From Synechococcus sp. PCC 7502 (GTDB lineage Bacteria; Cyanobacteriota; Cyanobacteriia; Pseudanabaenales; Pseudanabaenaceae), in assembly GCF_000317085.1 (NCBI RefSeq), contig NC_019702.1, positions 402,394 to 466,393 of the forward strand: a stretch of DNA of 64,000 bases. The letters are read 5' to 3'. The position numbers and the translations under genes are program-made. Every line of letters starts with the position of its first letter. Position 1 is the stretch's first letter. Shown here in pieces: positions 44,401 through 53,164 of this stretch. The notes under the pieces were generated by a model, which saw nothing but the letters and a program-made list of their open reading frames with translations, had not been told where the DNA came from and did not search any database.

Positions 44401-47400
44401 CTGCTGCAACCGCACAACTCAGCTTATCCGACCAGTCTACCCTTGACTCAAATATTTGTGCCCTTCAGATCATGCAAGTAGGCGGTACTCCTTTAACTGT
44501 CGTCACTGGTACAATCCCAACTGTAAATGGCGTTCAGATTCCCCACGGCTCCTTTAAAGAGGCGGCATTCCTAGACGGGCGTGAAGTAAAGGCACTCAAT
44601 CGCAACGAAACTCTAACCGAAGGAGCTAATGGAGTTGGTACTGGTGGTTTATCAGCTATCTCCCAAAATCGAGCCGATATTTATGATCTAGAAATCGAGC
44701 AAAGACAACCGCTAGAAATCCGTGTTACGGATATAGACATGGATCGCTTACGCGGTGCCACAGCTACTGGGTCTATTAATTCTGGCGTACCTACTGACTT
44801 CCTTCTGCCCTATAGCGGTGTTATTTATGCCACCCGCGAAGATGCCTTAGTTGATCAAAGTTATTTTGATACTGACGGCTCTGGCAATCCTAAGACTACT
44901 GATTCTACCAAGCGATCGCTTCTGAGTCCTTTGGACTTTAAGCTCGATCCTACCCGCCGTCCCAATGGCATCAGGTTAATCAATGGATACCGTTTATGGC
45001 GTAGTAAATTGACAGGAAACTATGGAAATGTTGATGGTACCAAAGCCATATCTGATACTACTTATACCAGCTCTTATTACAATGTTGGAGAAAAGGGATT
45101 AATCCTAGCATCTAACCTTCCTGTATATGTGAAATCACAAATAGACCCAACTATCGCAGTTCCAGATGATAACTCCAAATCTGGCTTTAATGTTCATACC
45201 CAAGAAGAGTTTACAACTGCACTTAATCTCACTAACTATTCCAATTTCTATACACGAAATACCTTAAACCCTAACTTTTCCTGTCGCCCCGGAACCCCTA
45301 GCCTTCCCAAATGTACAGTTGGAGATGAATGGAGACCAGCTACCATACTTGCAGATTCTCCAGCTATTTTATCCGCCTCATTTATTGATGGGTATCGCTC
45401 CGATGGTGACTTTGACATTAGAAATAATTCCAACACCTCCACTAGTATCAACTGGCAATCATTACTCAACTCTAATACCGAAAAAGTCAAGGATAGTAGC
45501 TATGTAATCCAAAGACGCAGACAGGGCTTTTATAACAATAACTTTGTTACCAGTGCCAATTGGCTCACACCAGCCTTAAATGCTAGTGCTACAAACCGTT
45601 CTAATCTTTTCCCTGCTAAAAACAGTAGTACAGACACTAATCTTGAAAAACGAAGTTCCTATAATGCTAATGGTGTTACCCCTATCCAACGTCGGGCTGC
45701 CTTTGGGGAATACAGCATGGAAATTTGCCGTAAACTACCCGTGGAGAATTGTGGACTCAATGATTGGGATAAAAAACTAGCTGGTACAACTGTTCTTCCT
45801 AGTCGCAGTGGTGGTCTTGCTACTGAAAAAACCCCTGAGCCAGCAAATCCTGCCACCGACCCCGTAGCTCCCCGATATATTTCCACTGCTGATGAAAGAT
45901 TCCCCCGTCGAGTTTCCTTCCTCCGTTATGATGATATTTATGCCGATGGCAATCAGGCTTTAGTCTTAGCAAGTAGCTGCCCCGGCAATAATCAGACTTG
46001 GCCCATACCTATTGGTGTTAATAGCGGCAACTCTACCAGTGGCTATACTTATCCGCAACCACTAGGAAACCTATCTACCCCCTATAGAACATCTAATCGC
46101 AATACCTACGGTGATATTGCCTGCCCCCCACCTACTGCTGCCACGATCACTATTTCGACTCCAACTAACTTGCTCGAGGGTAGATTAAGAAATAACTTCA
46201 CAAATTTACCTTTAACTGTTAACTCGGTTAATTATGCAACTCAAACAATTGCTGCGGGAGGAGATAGTCCTTTGCCCTTCAGTATTTATCCATTTACAGT
46301 TACGGGTAACAACTTAAATGTAGCCTCTGGAAATGTCACTGCTAATATTGCCATTGATGCCCAAACGGGAAGTGCAACCTTGGCAAGGGTTGGACCTTTA
46401 ACTTTCTCTTCCATTACTATTCCAGACAGTACAGTGGCAAATCTACTTCCTGCAACCATAGCTACAGCTAATGCCACTCTCACGGATGTTCTAGGACAAG
46501 TATATACTGCAGATGCAAGTTGTCCAAACGGTTTGGGAGGTACATTGGCAAAAGGAACGGCAATTACTAGTGTGACATTTCAAAATACTACAGCCACTCA
46601 AACTTGCAATGTTGCGGCTCTGGTAATTAGAGATAACTTGGATGAGGCAGCTGAATCCTTTACTATTCGCTTGAGTTCTCTTGTTAATGCTACCGCAGGT
46701 GCATCTCTCACTGGAACTGGTAATATTGGGCAAAACCCCACTGTTACAAATACAGTCAATAATGATACTACCAATACTGGACCTGCAGCAATAGGTTGTC
46801 CCAAACCCGCTGATAGTTATACTCCTTATACGATTCAAAGTACTAATACCACTACAGCTAACGATGATGATGGCTTTATTACAACTATTACTAATAATCG
46901 CACAAGAACACTGACCCCGGGTCAAAGCAACTGTCCTACACCTACACCTACACCTACACCTACACCTACACCTACACCTACACCTACACCTACACCTACA
47001 CCTACACCTAGTGGTCCTGGTGGGATGCTTACGCCTCCAGCGTTTGGCATGCTTCATCCTTCAATAAACTCCTTCAGATATTCTGGAATGACAGGGGCTG
47101 CACTTTTACCAAGTTTATCTAGTCCCTTAGCCGCAGCCTATCCAAATAGCAGTGGTACATACCCAGCAACAGCTACTTGTGCAGGAGGTGCAACAATAAC
47201 ATCCTTTGAAGGCAATACTGTTACCTACGACTGTGCAACTGCAACTCCTCCACCTACAAGGTTTAGTGGTAATAGTATTTTTGGGGCAAATAGACAAGTT
47301 CCCATTAAGCCTAGGGATCCAGTTAGTAGTACTGATGGTTTTGCCCCGATGCTACCTGGTATGAGTAACACTTCACCAGCAGTTACGCCTAGAGCATTGT

Positions 47401-49916
47401 GGTTCCGAACTACAACTAATACTAATGATCCTATAGGTACAACCAGTAGCACGAATTACGGTTATAGCGGTAATAGTACTAGTAATCAAAAAAATCTGAT
47501 GATTTATAATCTCAGTTGGCCCTCTATCAGTTCAACTAATAGTAATCTAGCCAACCTCAATATGCCTACTAGGCTCGTATTACCAGATACCGCTTGTATA
47601 GATACCTCTGATGGTTCTGTGGATACTTTATGCTTGAAGCAAGGAACTTCTTCTAGTTTAGTTAACCTTAATCTATCCAATCTAACTTCAAACCCTTATT
47701 ACCCAAGTACTTCTGCTAGTGCTGCGGGTACAAGTACTACTATTCCCGCTTCCGCCTATGCCGTATGTGGGGTAAATGGGGCTTCCCAAAACTACCAATC
47801 TGCAGAAAATAATGGGCAAACTGCAATTACTGGCGGCTCTTGTCCAACTAACCCTAGGGCGGCGATCGCCAACGCTATGGCAGCTAATACAGCAACAAGT
47901 TTCCGTAGTGATAACCTCAATCCCGAAAAACTTACATTTAAGGGTATGGGTTCTACCGTTACTGGTATTGGTGTAACTAATCCCCCAACAATAACTGGAC
48001 AAATAGTATCGGGGAATAAACTTATCAAGATCACTGCTACTAATACTAATCAGGTCAACAGAGTTAATGTTATTAATCTAACTGGACTAGATAGACTTAA
48101 CCTGCCAGATAATACATTTCCTACTTCTGAAACTGATTTAAATACTCTAAAACCCGACCTTTGGAAGACAGCCTGTCCAGCTACGGAGCAAGGTTTAACA
48201 CCTAAAGAATTAAAGGATAGGACTCTGCGTCTTGTTGCTAATCCGGGGCAACCCTCTCCTGTGTTTATTTTACGCAGTTGCGAAACCCAAGATTTGCTTC
48301 TAAATAACATCAAACTCCAACTAGATGGGGTTGAACCTAATAATGTTTTTTGGGTAATTCCAAGGGTAACCGCAAATACAACTAACGCATCCAATGCTCT
48401 TACTATTAAGGCAAGTTCTGCATCAACTGCTTCTGTGGTTAACGGAGGAACTGGATATGCTGTCGGAAATATTTTAACTGTTCAAACAGGTTCAGGTGCT
48501 CTTAATCCTAATCCTGTTCTTCCTACACTTCCTTCCACTCCTGTGAAGCTAACAGTATCTTCTGTAAATGCAGGAGTCATAACAGGTGTTAAAGTTTCAG
48601 ATTCTGGTGACTATACAACATTCCCTGCAAATCCTGTTTCGGTTACTGGTGGTTCTGGTAGTGGGGCTACTTTTAACTTATTCCCCTCGACTGTGCTAAG
48701 TGGTAACTTTATAGGAATTATGCCTGCAACTGGTACTCCAGTTGCCAGAAACCTAGCTACTACCCTGAACATTAAAAATACAGCACCATCTAATGCAGGA
48801 ATTAATGTTTCGTTAAGGAGTACTCGCTTTTTAGGCTTTAGATCGTTTAGGGCTGATGCACTTGCAACTACACCCCCTGAACTTTCAGATGGAATTGATT
48901 CACAGTCTCTGGTGGTGGCTATGACTACAACTAACGAGCCAATCGTTCTTCCTGTTTTACAACTTCACTCTCCTACTACCACTAATATTCCTACAGCTAG
49001 CACTACAACCCTGCCTCAATCAACTACTGTTGATAACAACGACAGTATGACGGGTGATCCATCCGTAGTAAATCCTAATACAGGACAGTGGACACAGAGA
49101 GCGAGAGAGGGTGAGGTAAATGTATATTTTGTTGCAGGTTCTACTCCATCGCGATCTAAAGTTACATACACTACTTCTATAGCTTCCAGCTCTTCATTTA
49201 ATTCTATTAGTTCAAACACTGCTGTAAATACGGCTGAGACTGGAGGTGGGTTACATAATTTTGTCCGACTGCTGGAGAATTGGACAAACAAGAACTTAAA
49301 AATACTGGGAGGATTTATTCAAAATAGTAATAGTGCCTTTGGTACGGCTCCGTATTCTAGTACCGCACCCTATGGAGATGCTTCTAATGCCACAGGTACA
49401 AACTCCGTCCCAAGCACCAGCGACATTCAAACTCTATTTATTAATCCATTTAGTAATGCTACAGCTATTCAAGCACTTAGTGGATTTAAGAAAGTATATC
49501 AAACGAGCGTTTCACAAAGAATTCCTTACTATGCAGCACCCAATCGACTTTGGGGATTTGATGTGGGCTTGCTAACTCAAAATGCTGATCGATTTGCTCA
49601 GAGGTTCAGTGTCCCAGTACCTGGATCAAATGAGTTTTTCCAAAATGTTGACCCACAAGACCCTTGGGTAGAATCACTTCTATGTGCGGCTCAACCAGAT
49701 GATCTTAGTAAGGTTAATAATCCTTCCACTATAGACAATTACCCAATCAATAGTGGTCTAACAGTTAAAGCTGGTACTGCTCCAGAGGCTTATACAACCT
49801 ATGCTCTTTATGGCAAACCAATAACGGGTAACACTAAAGCACTCAACTGTCAAACAAATGGGCACCCTTTAAATTACAAGAAGTTAAAATCAGATTTAAG
49901 TTCAGCACCAGGTTAG
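41472..49916 (+). CDS. hpsA: Giant HpsA-like hormogonium polysaccharide protein
   Basis: A 2,814-residue exported protein. After about 50 basic residues comes a pilin-like segment GFVLPTVTLVTVVVTLLVVTMV (51-72), without the Glu5 of a true pilin, then long S/T/N-rich beta-type sequence. A Calx-beta-like stretch lies near residues 1557-1770, followed by 12 Pro-Thr dipeptides (1822-1846), then more beta sequence. Four or more Cys pairs occur. HpsA is required for polysaccharide export and gliding in Nostoc hormogonia; here it heads three pseudopilin genes, the order seen in hps loci. Length is well above the members I know. Confidence 0.8.
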   Translation: MSNQKQRQVNQFFANLIAKIRKLLIKIGSPFRISRRTVRMIQNQSRSSQAGFVLPTVTLVTVVVTLLVVTMVARSSDRARSASNARTEQVYANITKPSVDRARAKIEALISGYLDRLPPEDQKVSDLFTADGGKYTFADEVRLQVNTDFLNAATAPTIVPVVPPAIGDTFINIAKYPPSPNTDPLINGETKSIYGVREFVNTAWKFPIDTDNDGFYDTYGLYSIVFKSPPSPGLTPTAPTYRQPAKGIEVRSFPVDETSLTDDCAGSDNGNVATYDGWTQKGNKIAKSFFIYALAVPITDLSVVPATEQSKYKLLSNQVNTPFYGVQLQQDRRRLLGNNFAAFFENDLELARPVKFRINGRVYTSGNLMVGAVSATNPITFYNISSPYSCYYNEDNSSISVAGNLLEQDAISTGSDIYKNADGVRIHLFKGKSGDQSITPDTAEKYFVTSDTTVTNTGQESASNNFAFNQRINALVEAAIARGPSSGDPASVIDSTVLRVKEEGISQDIARRKSLQEYFKLRTRKVPFIEVPATGATNVQIYGSSYVSLATPTGLPGLLTVLTADGKTDLQPPLEWLIPSDVNAGNFSYTAGSYPFSGRAFLTGSSTDSLNLRYSTPLVSPAALELTKEIDNKQKYIGDRIKVGNNLPLNWVKKVGTANKFVTGENYYLTKDGSIKWNSLTNINNPDPIERTRTSQIQELASLGDLSRGGFWEQSSSADPDQKFPTSTPVTGGLRVVTNAGIFSRQAANTFLPRYVSGVPDNPTTTTIDESGTPVENKVTLLPSGTLLNTALFNPPIDTTLTPNDAKQFVVWPDSMPMTGTDTSPTGKKGDLQMRATAVYHYKYSIYNSLDTTSAGYQKPVACVSSYYDPSTATTAKNAPIGANPAPWNPDPSGRSNNGIVYNVGSTSANITLSGISYTDNTGIFSGYADGAVNPYNGSINLGDRLAYQANLIYPNGRFVNEPLRNTLIKVIKAGGAAATAQLSLSDQSTLDSNICALQIMQVGGTPLTVVTGTIPTVNGVQIPHGSFKEAAFLDGREVKALNRNETLTEGANGVGTGGLSAISQNRADIYDLEIEQRQPLEIRVTDIDMDRLRGATATGSINSGVPTDFLLPYSGVIYATREDALVDQSYFDTDGSGNPKTTDSTKRSLLSPLDFKLDPTRRPNGIRLINGYRLWRSKLTGNYGNVDGTKAISDTTYTSSYYNVGEKGLILASNLPVYVKSQIDPTIAVPDDNSKSGFNVHTQEEFTTALNLTNYSNFYTRNTLNPNFSCRPGTPSLPKCTVGDEWRPATILADSPAILSASFIDGYRSDGDFDIRNNSNTSTSINWQSLLNSNTEKVKDSSYVIQRRRQGFYNNNFVTSANWLTPALNASATNRSNLFPAKNSSTDTNLEKRSSYNANGVTPIQRRAAFGEYSMEICRKLPVENCGLNDWDKKLAGTTVLPSRSGGLATEKTPEPANPATDPVAPRYISTADERFPRRVSFLRYDDIYADGNQALVLASSCPGNNQTWPIPIGVNSGNSTSGYTYPQPLGNLSTPYRTSNRNTYGDIACPPPTAATITISTPTNLLEGRLRNNFTNLPLTVNSVNYATQTIAAGGDSPLPFSIYPFTVTGNNLNVASGNVTANIAIDAQTGSATLARVGPLTFSSITIPDSTVANLLPATIATANATLTDVLGQVYTADASCPNGLGGTLAKGTAITSVTFQNTTATQTCNVAALVIRDNLDEAAESFTIRLSSLVNATAGASLTGTGNIGQNPTVTNTVNNDTTNTGPAAIGCPKPADSYTPYTIQSTNTTTANDDDGFITTITNNRTRTLTPGQSNCPTPTPTPTPTPTPTPTPTPTPTPTPSGPGGMLTPPAFGMLHPSINSFRYSGMTGAALLPSLSSPLAAAYPNSSGTYPATATCAGGATITSFEGNTVTYDCATATPPPTRFSGNSIFGANRQVPIKPRDPVSSTDGFAPMLPGMSNTSPAVTPRALWFRTTTNTNDPIGTTSSTNYGYSGNSTSNQKNLMIYNLSWPSISSTNSNLANLNMPTRLVLPDTACIDTSDGSVDTLCLKQGTSSSLVNLNLSNLTSNPYYPSTSASAAGTSTTIPASAYAVCGVNGASQNYQSAENNGQTAITGGSCPTNPRAAIANAMAANTATSFRSDNLNPEKLTFKGMGSTVTGIGVTNPPTITGQIVSGNKLIKITATNTNQVNRVNVINLTGLDRLNLPDNTFPTSETDLNTLKPDLWKTACPATEQGLTPKELKDRTLRLVANPGQPSPVFILRSCETQDLLLNNIKLQLDGVEPNNVFWVIPRVTANTTNASNALTIKASSASTASVVNGGTGYAVGNILTVQTGSGALNPNPVLPTLPSTPVKLTVSSVNAGVITGVKVSDSGDYTTFPANPVSVTGGSGSGATFNLFPSTVLSGNFIGIMPATGTPVARNLATTLNIKNTAPSNAGINVSLRSTRFLGFRSFRADALATTPPELSDGIDSQSLVVAMTTTNEPIVLPVLQLHSPTTTNIPTASTTTLPQSTTVDNNDSMTGDPSVVNPNTGQWTQRAREGEVNVYFVAGSTPSRSKVTYTTSIASSSSFNSISSNTAVNTAETGGGLHNFVRLLENWTNKNLKILGGFIQNSNSAFGTAPYSSTAPYGDASNATGTNSVPSTSDIQTLFINPFSNATAIQALSGFKKVYQTSVSQRIPYYAAPNRLWGFDVGLLTQNADRFAQRFSVPVPGSNEFFQNVDPQDPWVESLLCAAQPDDLSKVNNPSTIDNYPINSGLTVKAGTAPEAYTTYALYGKPITGNTKALNCQTNGHPLNYKKLKSDLSSAPG
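46935..47010 (+). repeat. Hexanucleotide CCTACA tandem repeat inside hpsA
   Basis: Twelve exact CCTACA units plus a partial unit encode twelve Pro-Thr dipeptides. Because the unit is six bases, gain or loss of units keeps the frame and changes only the linker length. Confidence 0.97.
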
Positions 49917-49994
49917 AAATTGGTTGTAAAGTTGTAAATGTATTTATCATTGCATCTAAAAATTTCTAAGAATTTCTAAAAATAGGTATTAGCT

Positions 49995-50717
49995 ATGATT
50001 AAATCCAAAAGCAATTTCATTTATTTCTTGAAGGCATCACGCAAAAGTAATTCTTCGGGATATACTCTTCTGGAAGGGATAGTGGCTTTGGTCGTAGTGG
50101 GGGTTTTGATAACTTCTGTAGCACCAATGCTGGCTTTAACAACTGCATCTAGGGTACAAGCACGCAGGGTAAACTTGGCTGCTCAAGCATTAAGATCGTA
50201 CCTTGATGGATTGAGGGGTGGTACCTTGAAGCCACCATCCGTATTTATTGTGACCACTCCCTCACTATTTGTTCAACCAGATTTTGGAAAGCCACCTAGC
50301 ACTTCGTTAGTTAACTATTTAAGCAATCCTGATCAGGGAACTTTAATTGATACGAATAATAATGGATTTAGCCCTTCCGATTCAGAAGATTTAGTGATTC
50401 AAGCAATTCGACCTGTAGCGATTTGCGATAATACTACTGGAACTCTTTGTCCAATAGCTACTAATGACCAAAAAGCTACTGAACTATCCATTGCAAGTGC
50501 ATCCGGTTATCGGTTAGCTGTAAGAGTTTATCGAGCAGATGCTTTTGATAATAATCAGACTCCTAATCAAACTATTCAAGCTAATACTTCTATTGGTGGT
50601 GTTGGCTCTAAGAATAATCCATTACTTCAGGCAGTTGTAGAGATATATCCAAATATTCCCATTGGTACTAGTGATGGGTTAAATAGTATTACGGCTAGAA
50701 CGAAGAATGGTTCATAG
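49995..50717 (+). CDS. hpsB: HpsB-like pseudopilin
   Basis: A 240-residue type IV pilin-like protein. SSGYTLLEGIVALVVVGVLITSVAPMLAL (from residue 20) is a prepilin peptidase site: cleavage after Gly22, then Tyr1 and Glu5 of the mature protein. The following globular domain (VQARRVNLAAQALRSYLDGLRGGTLKPPS...) is typical of the hps minor pseudopilins. Two cysteines in CDNTTGTLCPI may form a disulfide. It lies 78 bases after hpsA. Confidence 0.82.
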   Translation: MIKSKSNFIYFLKASRKSNSSGYTLLEGIVALVVVGVLITSVAPMLALTTASRVQARRVNLAAQALRSYLDGLRGGTLKPPSVFIVTTPSLFVQPDFGKPPSTSLVNYLSNPDQGTLIDTNNNGFSPSDSEDLVIQAIRPVAICDNTTGTLCPIATNDQKATELSIASASGYRLAVRVYRADAFDNNQTPNQTIQANTSIGGVGSKNNPLLQAVVEIYPNIPIGTSDGLNSITARTKNGS

Positions 50718-50782
50718 GTAATCGACCATTTGTCAATGAGATTTGATAACTTTTAGAAATAAAATAGAAATTGAAGAAGATA

Positions 50783-52258
50783 ATGCTAAAAATCATTCTG
50801 CATAAGTTATTAATAAACGGAAGAAATAATCAACATAGAAGAATAAATGGCTTTACATTAATTGAGCTATTGGTAGCACTTATAGTTGCTTCGATTATTG
50901 TGGGAAGTTTATTAGGATTTTTGGTGAATATTTTGGATAGGGATCGGAAAGAACAAGCTAAATCCGATGCTCAAGAGGAAATTCAGTCTGCCCTTAACTA
51001 TATTGCGGAAGATTTAAGTAGTGCTGTCTTTATATACGATGCCGATGGACTATATCAAAAAGGAGCAGATACTGATTACGTGGCAAATCAGTTACCCCAT
51101 AGACAAGTTGGTTCTCAGTGCAGACCAAATCTGTCAACACAATACTGTACACCAGTATTAGTTTTTTGGAAATCCACTACTTATGATGTTAACGATGCGG
51201 ATAAAGATAAATCCCAACCAAAAGGTGGTAATAGTTCAACTCGCAGATTTGTGAACTGTTTACCTTTCCCTTCTGATAATCCAAGTGTATGTAACGGTAG
51301 TTCTATTCCTACCTACTCTTTGGTGGTCTATTACTTGGTAAAAAATGATAATAGCAGCATAGGAAATAATGGTACTAGACTATGGTCTGATACTAGTAGA
51401 ATTGTACGTTGGGAAATGAAAGACGGGGTACCTTGGAGTTGTAAAAATCAATCAAAATCTGATGATCTAGGTGACCCTACAGTATGTCCAGTTGGTGATC
51501 CAAAATATATTGCGACTAAGGATGGTGATGGGAATATATTCTTTCCATCTGGATTCACTCCATCCGGTGGAGGACCACCAATTAGCGGCACCCCAACTAG
51601 TGGCACCTGCCCTACTGGGCGTACTGCCCCATGTATTGACTATTTAGTTTTGCCAGATAAAGGCTTTAAGAGGTTTGATATTGTTAATGCCACTGGATCA
51701 TTATCTGATCGGATGAAAAAATGGCGGAAGTCTCCAGAAGTTTATAATTTTCTCGAGAACCCTTTTCAGGTTTTGGTAGATTATATTGATGATACTCCTT
51801 ATGAACTAGCTCAGGATGATGGAGTTGTAAACAATTCACCAATTAATATTAATATTAAGCCAAATACTCAAGGCTCTTTATCTACCACTGCTAGCCCGTT
51901 CGTAAGTTCTAGCAATGATAACTGCAATGATCCAAATACAGGAGTTGGAAGTTATAGTTCTACTGGAGCAGCTATTTTTGCACAGCGAGTCCCACCAGTT
52001 TTTAGTAGTACAGCACAGTTTGGGGATATATTTGTTAATCCAACGGGTTTAAGTGGTTTTTATGCTTGTGTGAATGCCAACAACATTTCTGCAAGGGTTT
52101 ATATTAGAACTAATATACTTGCCAGATTGAATAAATCTTCCTATAGTTCCAGACAGCAACCATCTGTTACGAACCCAACAGCCGTTGATTTGTACCAAAG
52201 TTATACTCCTACTTCAAACGTCAGGGTTTTTGGTAGAGGGATTTTGAATTTTCAATAG
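50783..52258 (+). CDS. hpsC: HpsC-like pseudopilin
   Basis: A 491-residue pilin-like protein starting at the ATG 50783; a TTG at 50771 would add four residues. INGFTLIELLVALIVASIIVGSLLGFLVNIL carries the prepilin cleavage site and Glu5. The long globular region has Cys pairs (QCRPNLSTQYCTPV, CPTGRTAPC) and a G/P/T-rich loop near residue 265. The large mature domain is typical of HpsC, thought to be a capping minor pilin of the Hps secretion apparatus. It directly precedes a third pseudopilin gene by 13 bases. Confidence 0.8.
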   Translation: MLKIILHKLLINGRNNQHRRINGFTLIELLVALIVASIIVGSLLGFLVNILDRDRKEQAKSDAQEEIQSALNYIAEDLSSAVFIYDADGLYQKGADTDYVANQLPHRQVGSQCRPNLSTQYCTPVLVFWKSTTYDVNDADKDKSQPKGGNSSTRRFVNCLPFPSDNPSVCNGSSIPTYSLVVYYLVKNDNSSIGNNGTRLWSDTSRIVRWEMKDGVPWSCKNQSKSDDLGDPTVCPVGDPKYIATKDGDGNIFFPSGFTPSGGGPPISGTPTSGTCPTGRTAPCIDYLVLPDKGFKRFDIVNATGSLSDRMKKWRKSPEVYNFLENPFQVLVDYIDDTPYELAQDDGVVNNSPININIKPNTQGSLSTTASPFVSSSNDNCNDPNTGVGSYSSTGAAIFAQRVPPVFSSTAQFGDIFVNPTGLSGFYACVNANNISARVYIRTNILARLNKSSYSSRQQPSVTNPTAVDLYQSYTPTSNVRVFGRGILNFQ

Positions 52259-52271
52259 TTTAACTAAAAAA

Positions 52272-52880
52272 ATGCTTAGAAGATATTTTGTAACTTTTAA
52301 AGGTAATAACTCCAAAAGTCAGGCTGGTTATACTTTGCTTGAGCTTTTAGTCGTGATTCTTATGGTAGGAATTTTATCGGCGATCGCTGCACCGGGCTGG
52401 GTTAGTTTTCAAAATAATCAGCGGGCTAGAACATCACAAAGTAGGGTTTACTCCGCAATTAAAGAAGCTCAAAGCGTGGCAAAAGTAAAAAAAGTGGCAT
52501 ATCAATTCAGTTTTAGGAATAATAGTGCTGATGGACTAAATACTGGAGAATATGTGATTATTGATTCTAATACTAAACCCACTGATAGCAATGGCTGGAA
52601 TAATTTGACTTGGCAGAAATTGGAAAGTGGAGTTACTCTTGTTTCAAGCGTAAGTAGTATTAAAGAGTCAGGTGTCGAAGTTTATAGTTTTAATTTTAAT
52701 TATAAAGGGGAAGCTAAAGAATTAAGTAATGTATATTTACAAATTCAACAAAATAACTCTACTAAGTATTGCCTATTTATCCAAGATTTGCTGGGTAACC
52801 TAAAGTCCTATTATCTTGACCTTAATACAGTTTTCGATAGTTCAGCTACAAGTGATTGCGCTAAGTATAGTAAGTATTAA
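52272..52880 (+). CDS. GspH/FimT-type pseudopilin (HpsD candidate)
   Basis: A 202-residue pseudopilin. SQAGYTLLELLVVILMVGILSAIAAPGWVSFQNNQRARTSQSRVYSAIKEAQSVAK follows the GspH/FimT layout: cleavage after Gly19, Glu5, hydrophobic helix, then AIxxAQ-like helix end. The globular domain is beta-rich and has a C-terminal pair (KYCLFIQ, SDCAKYSKY). Position after hpsA-B-C makes HpsD likely, but I assign no symbol because the family boundaries are not certain. Confidence 0.8.
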   Translation: MLRRYFVTFKGNNSKSQAGYTLLELLVVILMVGILSAIAAPGWVSFQNNQRARTSQSRVYSAIKEAQSVAKVKKVAYQFSFRNNSADGLNTGEYVIIDSNTKPTDSNGWNNLTWQKLESGVTLVSSVSSIKESGVEVYSFNFNYKGEAKELSNVYLQIQQNNSTKYCLFIQDLLGNLKSYYLDLNTVFDSSATSDCAKYSKY

Positions 52881-52901
52881 TTAGTTATAATTTCAGTACT
52901 T

Positions 52902-53123
52902 TTGAGTAATGTAGTTCGGAAAGCACAGGAACTGCCTGAAGAAATTCAAGACGAAAATGCAGAACAATTTATGGAAGATATAGAAAATGAAATTAAATGG
53001 CAGGCGACGCTCTCAAAACCTCAAATTAGTTTGATTCTTACAGAACTTGGACTAAAGGCGTTAAATGAATCAGAAAATGGTGAGACACAACAAATACGTT
53101 TTCTATTCTCATCTAGAATATGA
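52902..53123 (+). CDS. Orphan antitoxin-like small protein
   Basis: A 73-residue protein opening SNVVRKAQELPEEIQDENAEQFMEDIENEIKWQATLSKPQ, a sequence common in cyanobacterial antitoxin-like proteins of toxin-antitoxin pairs, where the usual ending is a QESExGxTxxxxFDEL-type motif. Here the ending becomes ETQQIRFLFSSRI, which suggests a 3' frameshift or replacement. The start is TTG. No adjacent toxin gene is present; an ABC permease follows. It may be a relic. Confidence 0.6.
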   Translation: MSNVVRKAQELPEEIQDENAEQFMEDIENEIKWQATLSKPQISLILTELGLKALNESENGETQQIRFLFSSRI

Positions 53124-53164
53124 CAAGTTGTTGAATAAATCATAGATTATTAACTTATTGCTGT

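Noticed and set aside
46935-47010. Tandem repeats as a possible CRISPR array
   Set aside because: Units are 6 bases, without spacers, and in frame within a coding gene.
46491-47057. Antisense frame rich in Cys-Arg repeats inside hpsA
   Set aside because: It is only the complement of the CCTACA repeat read in another frame; hpsA continues through it without interruption.
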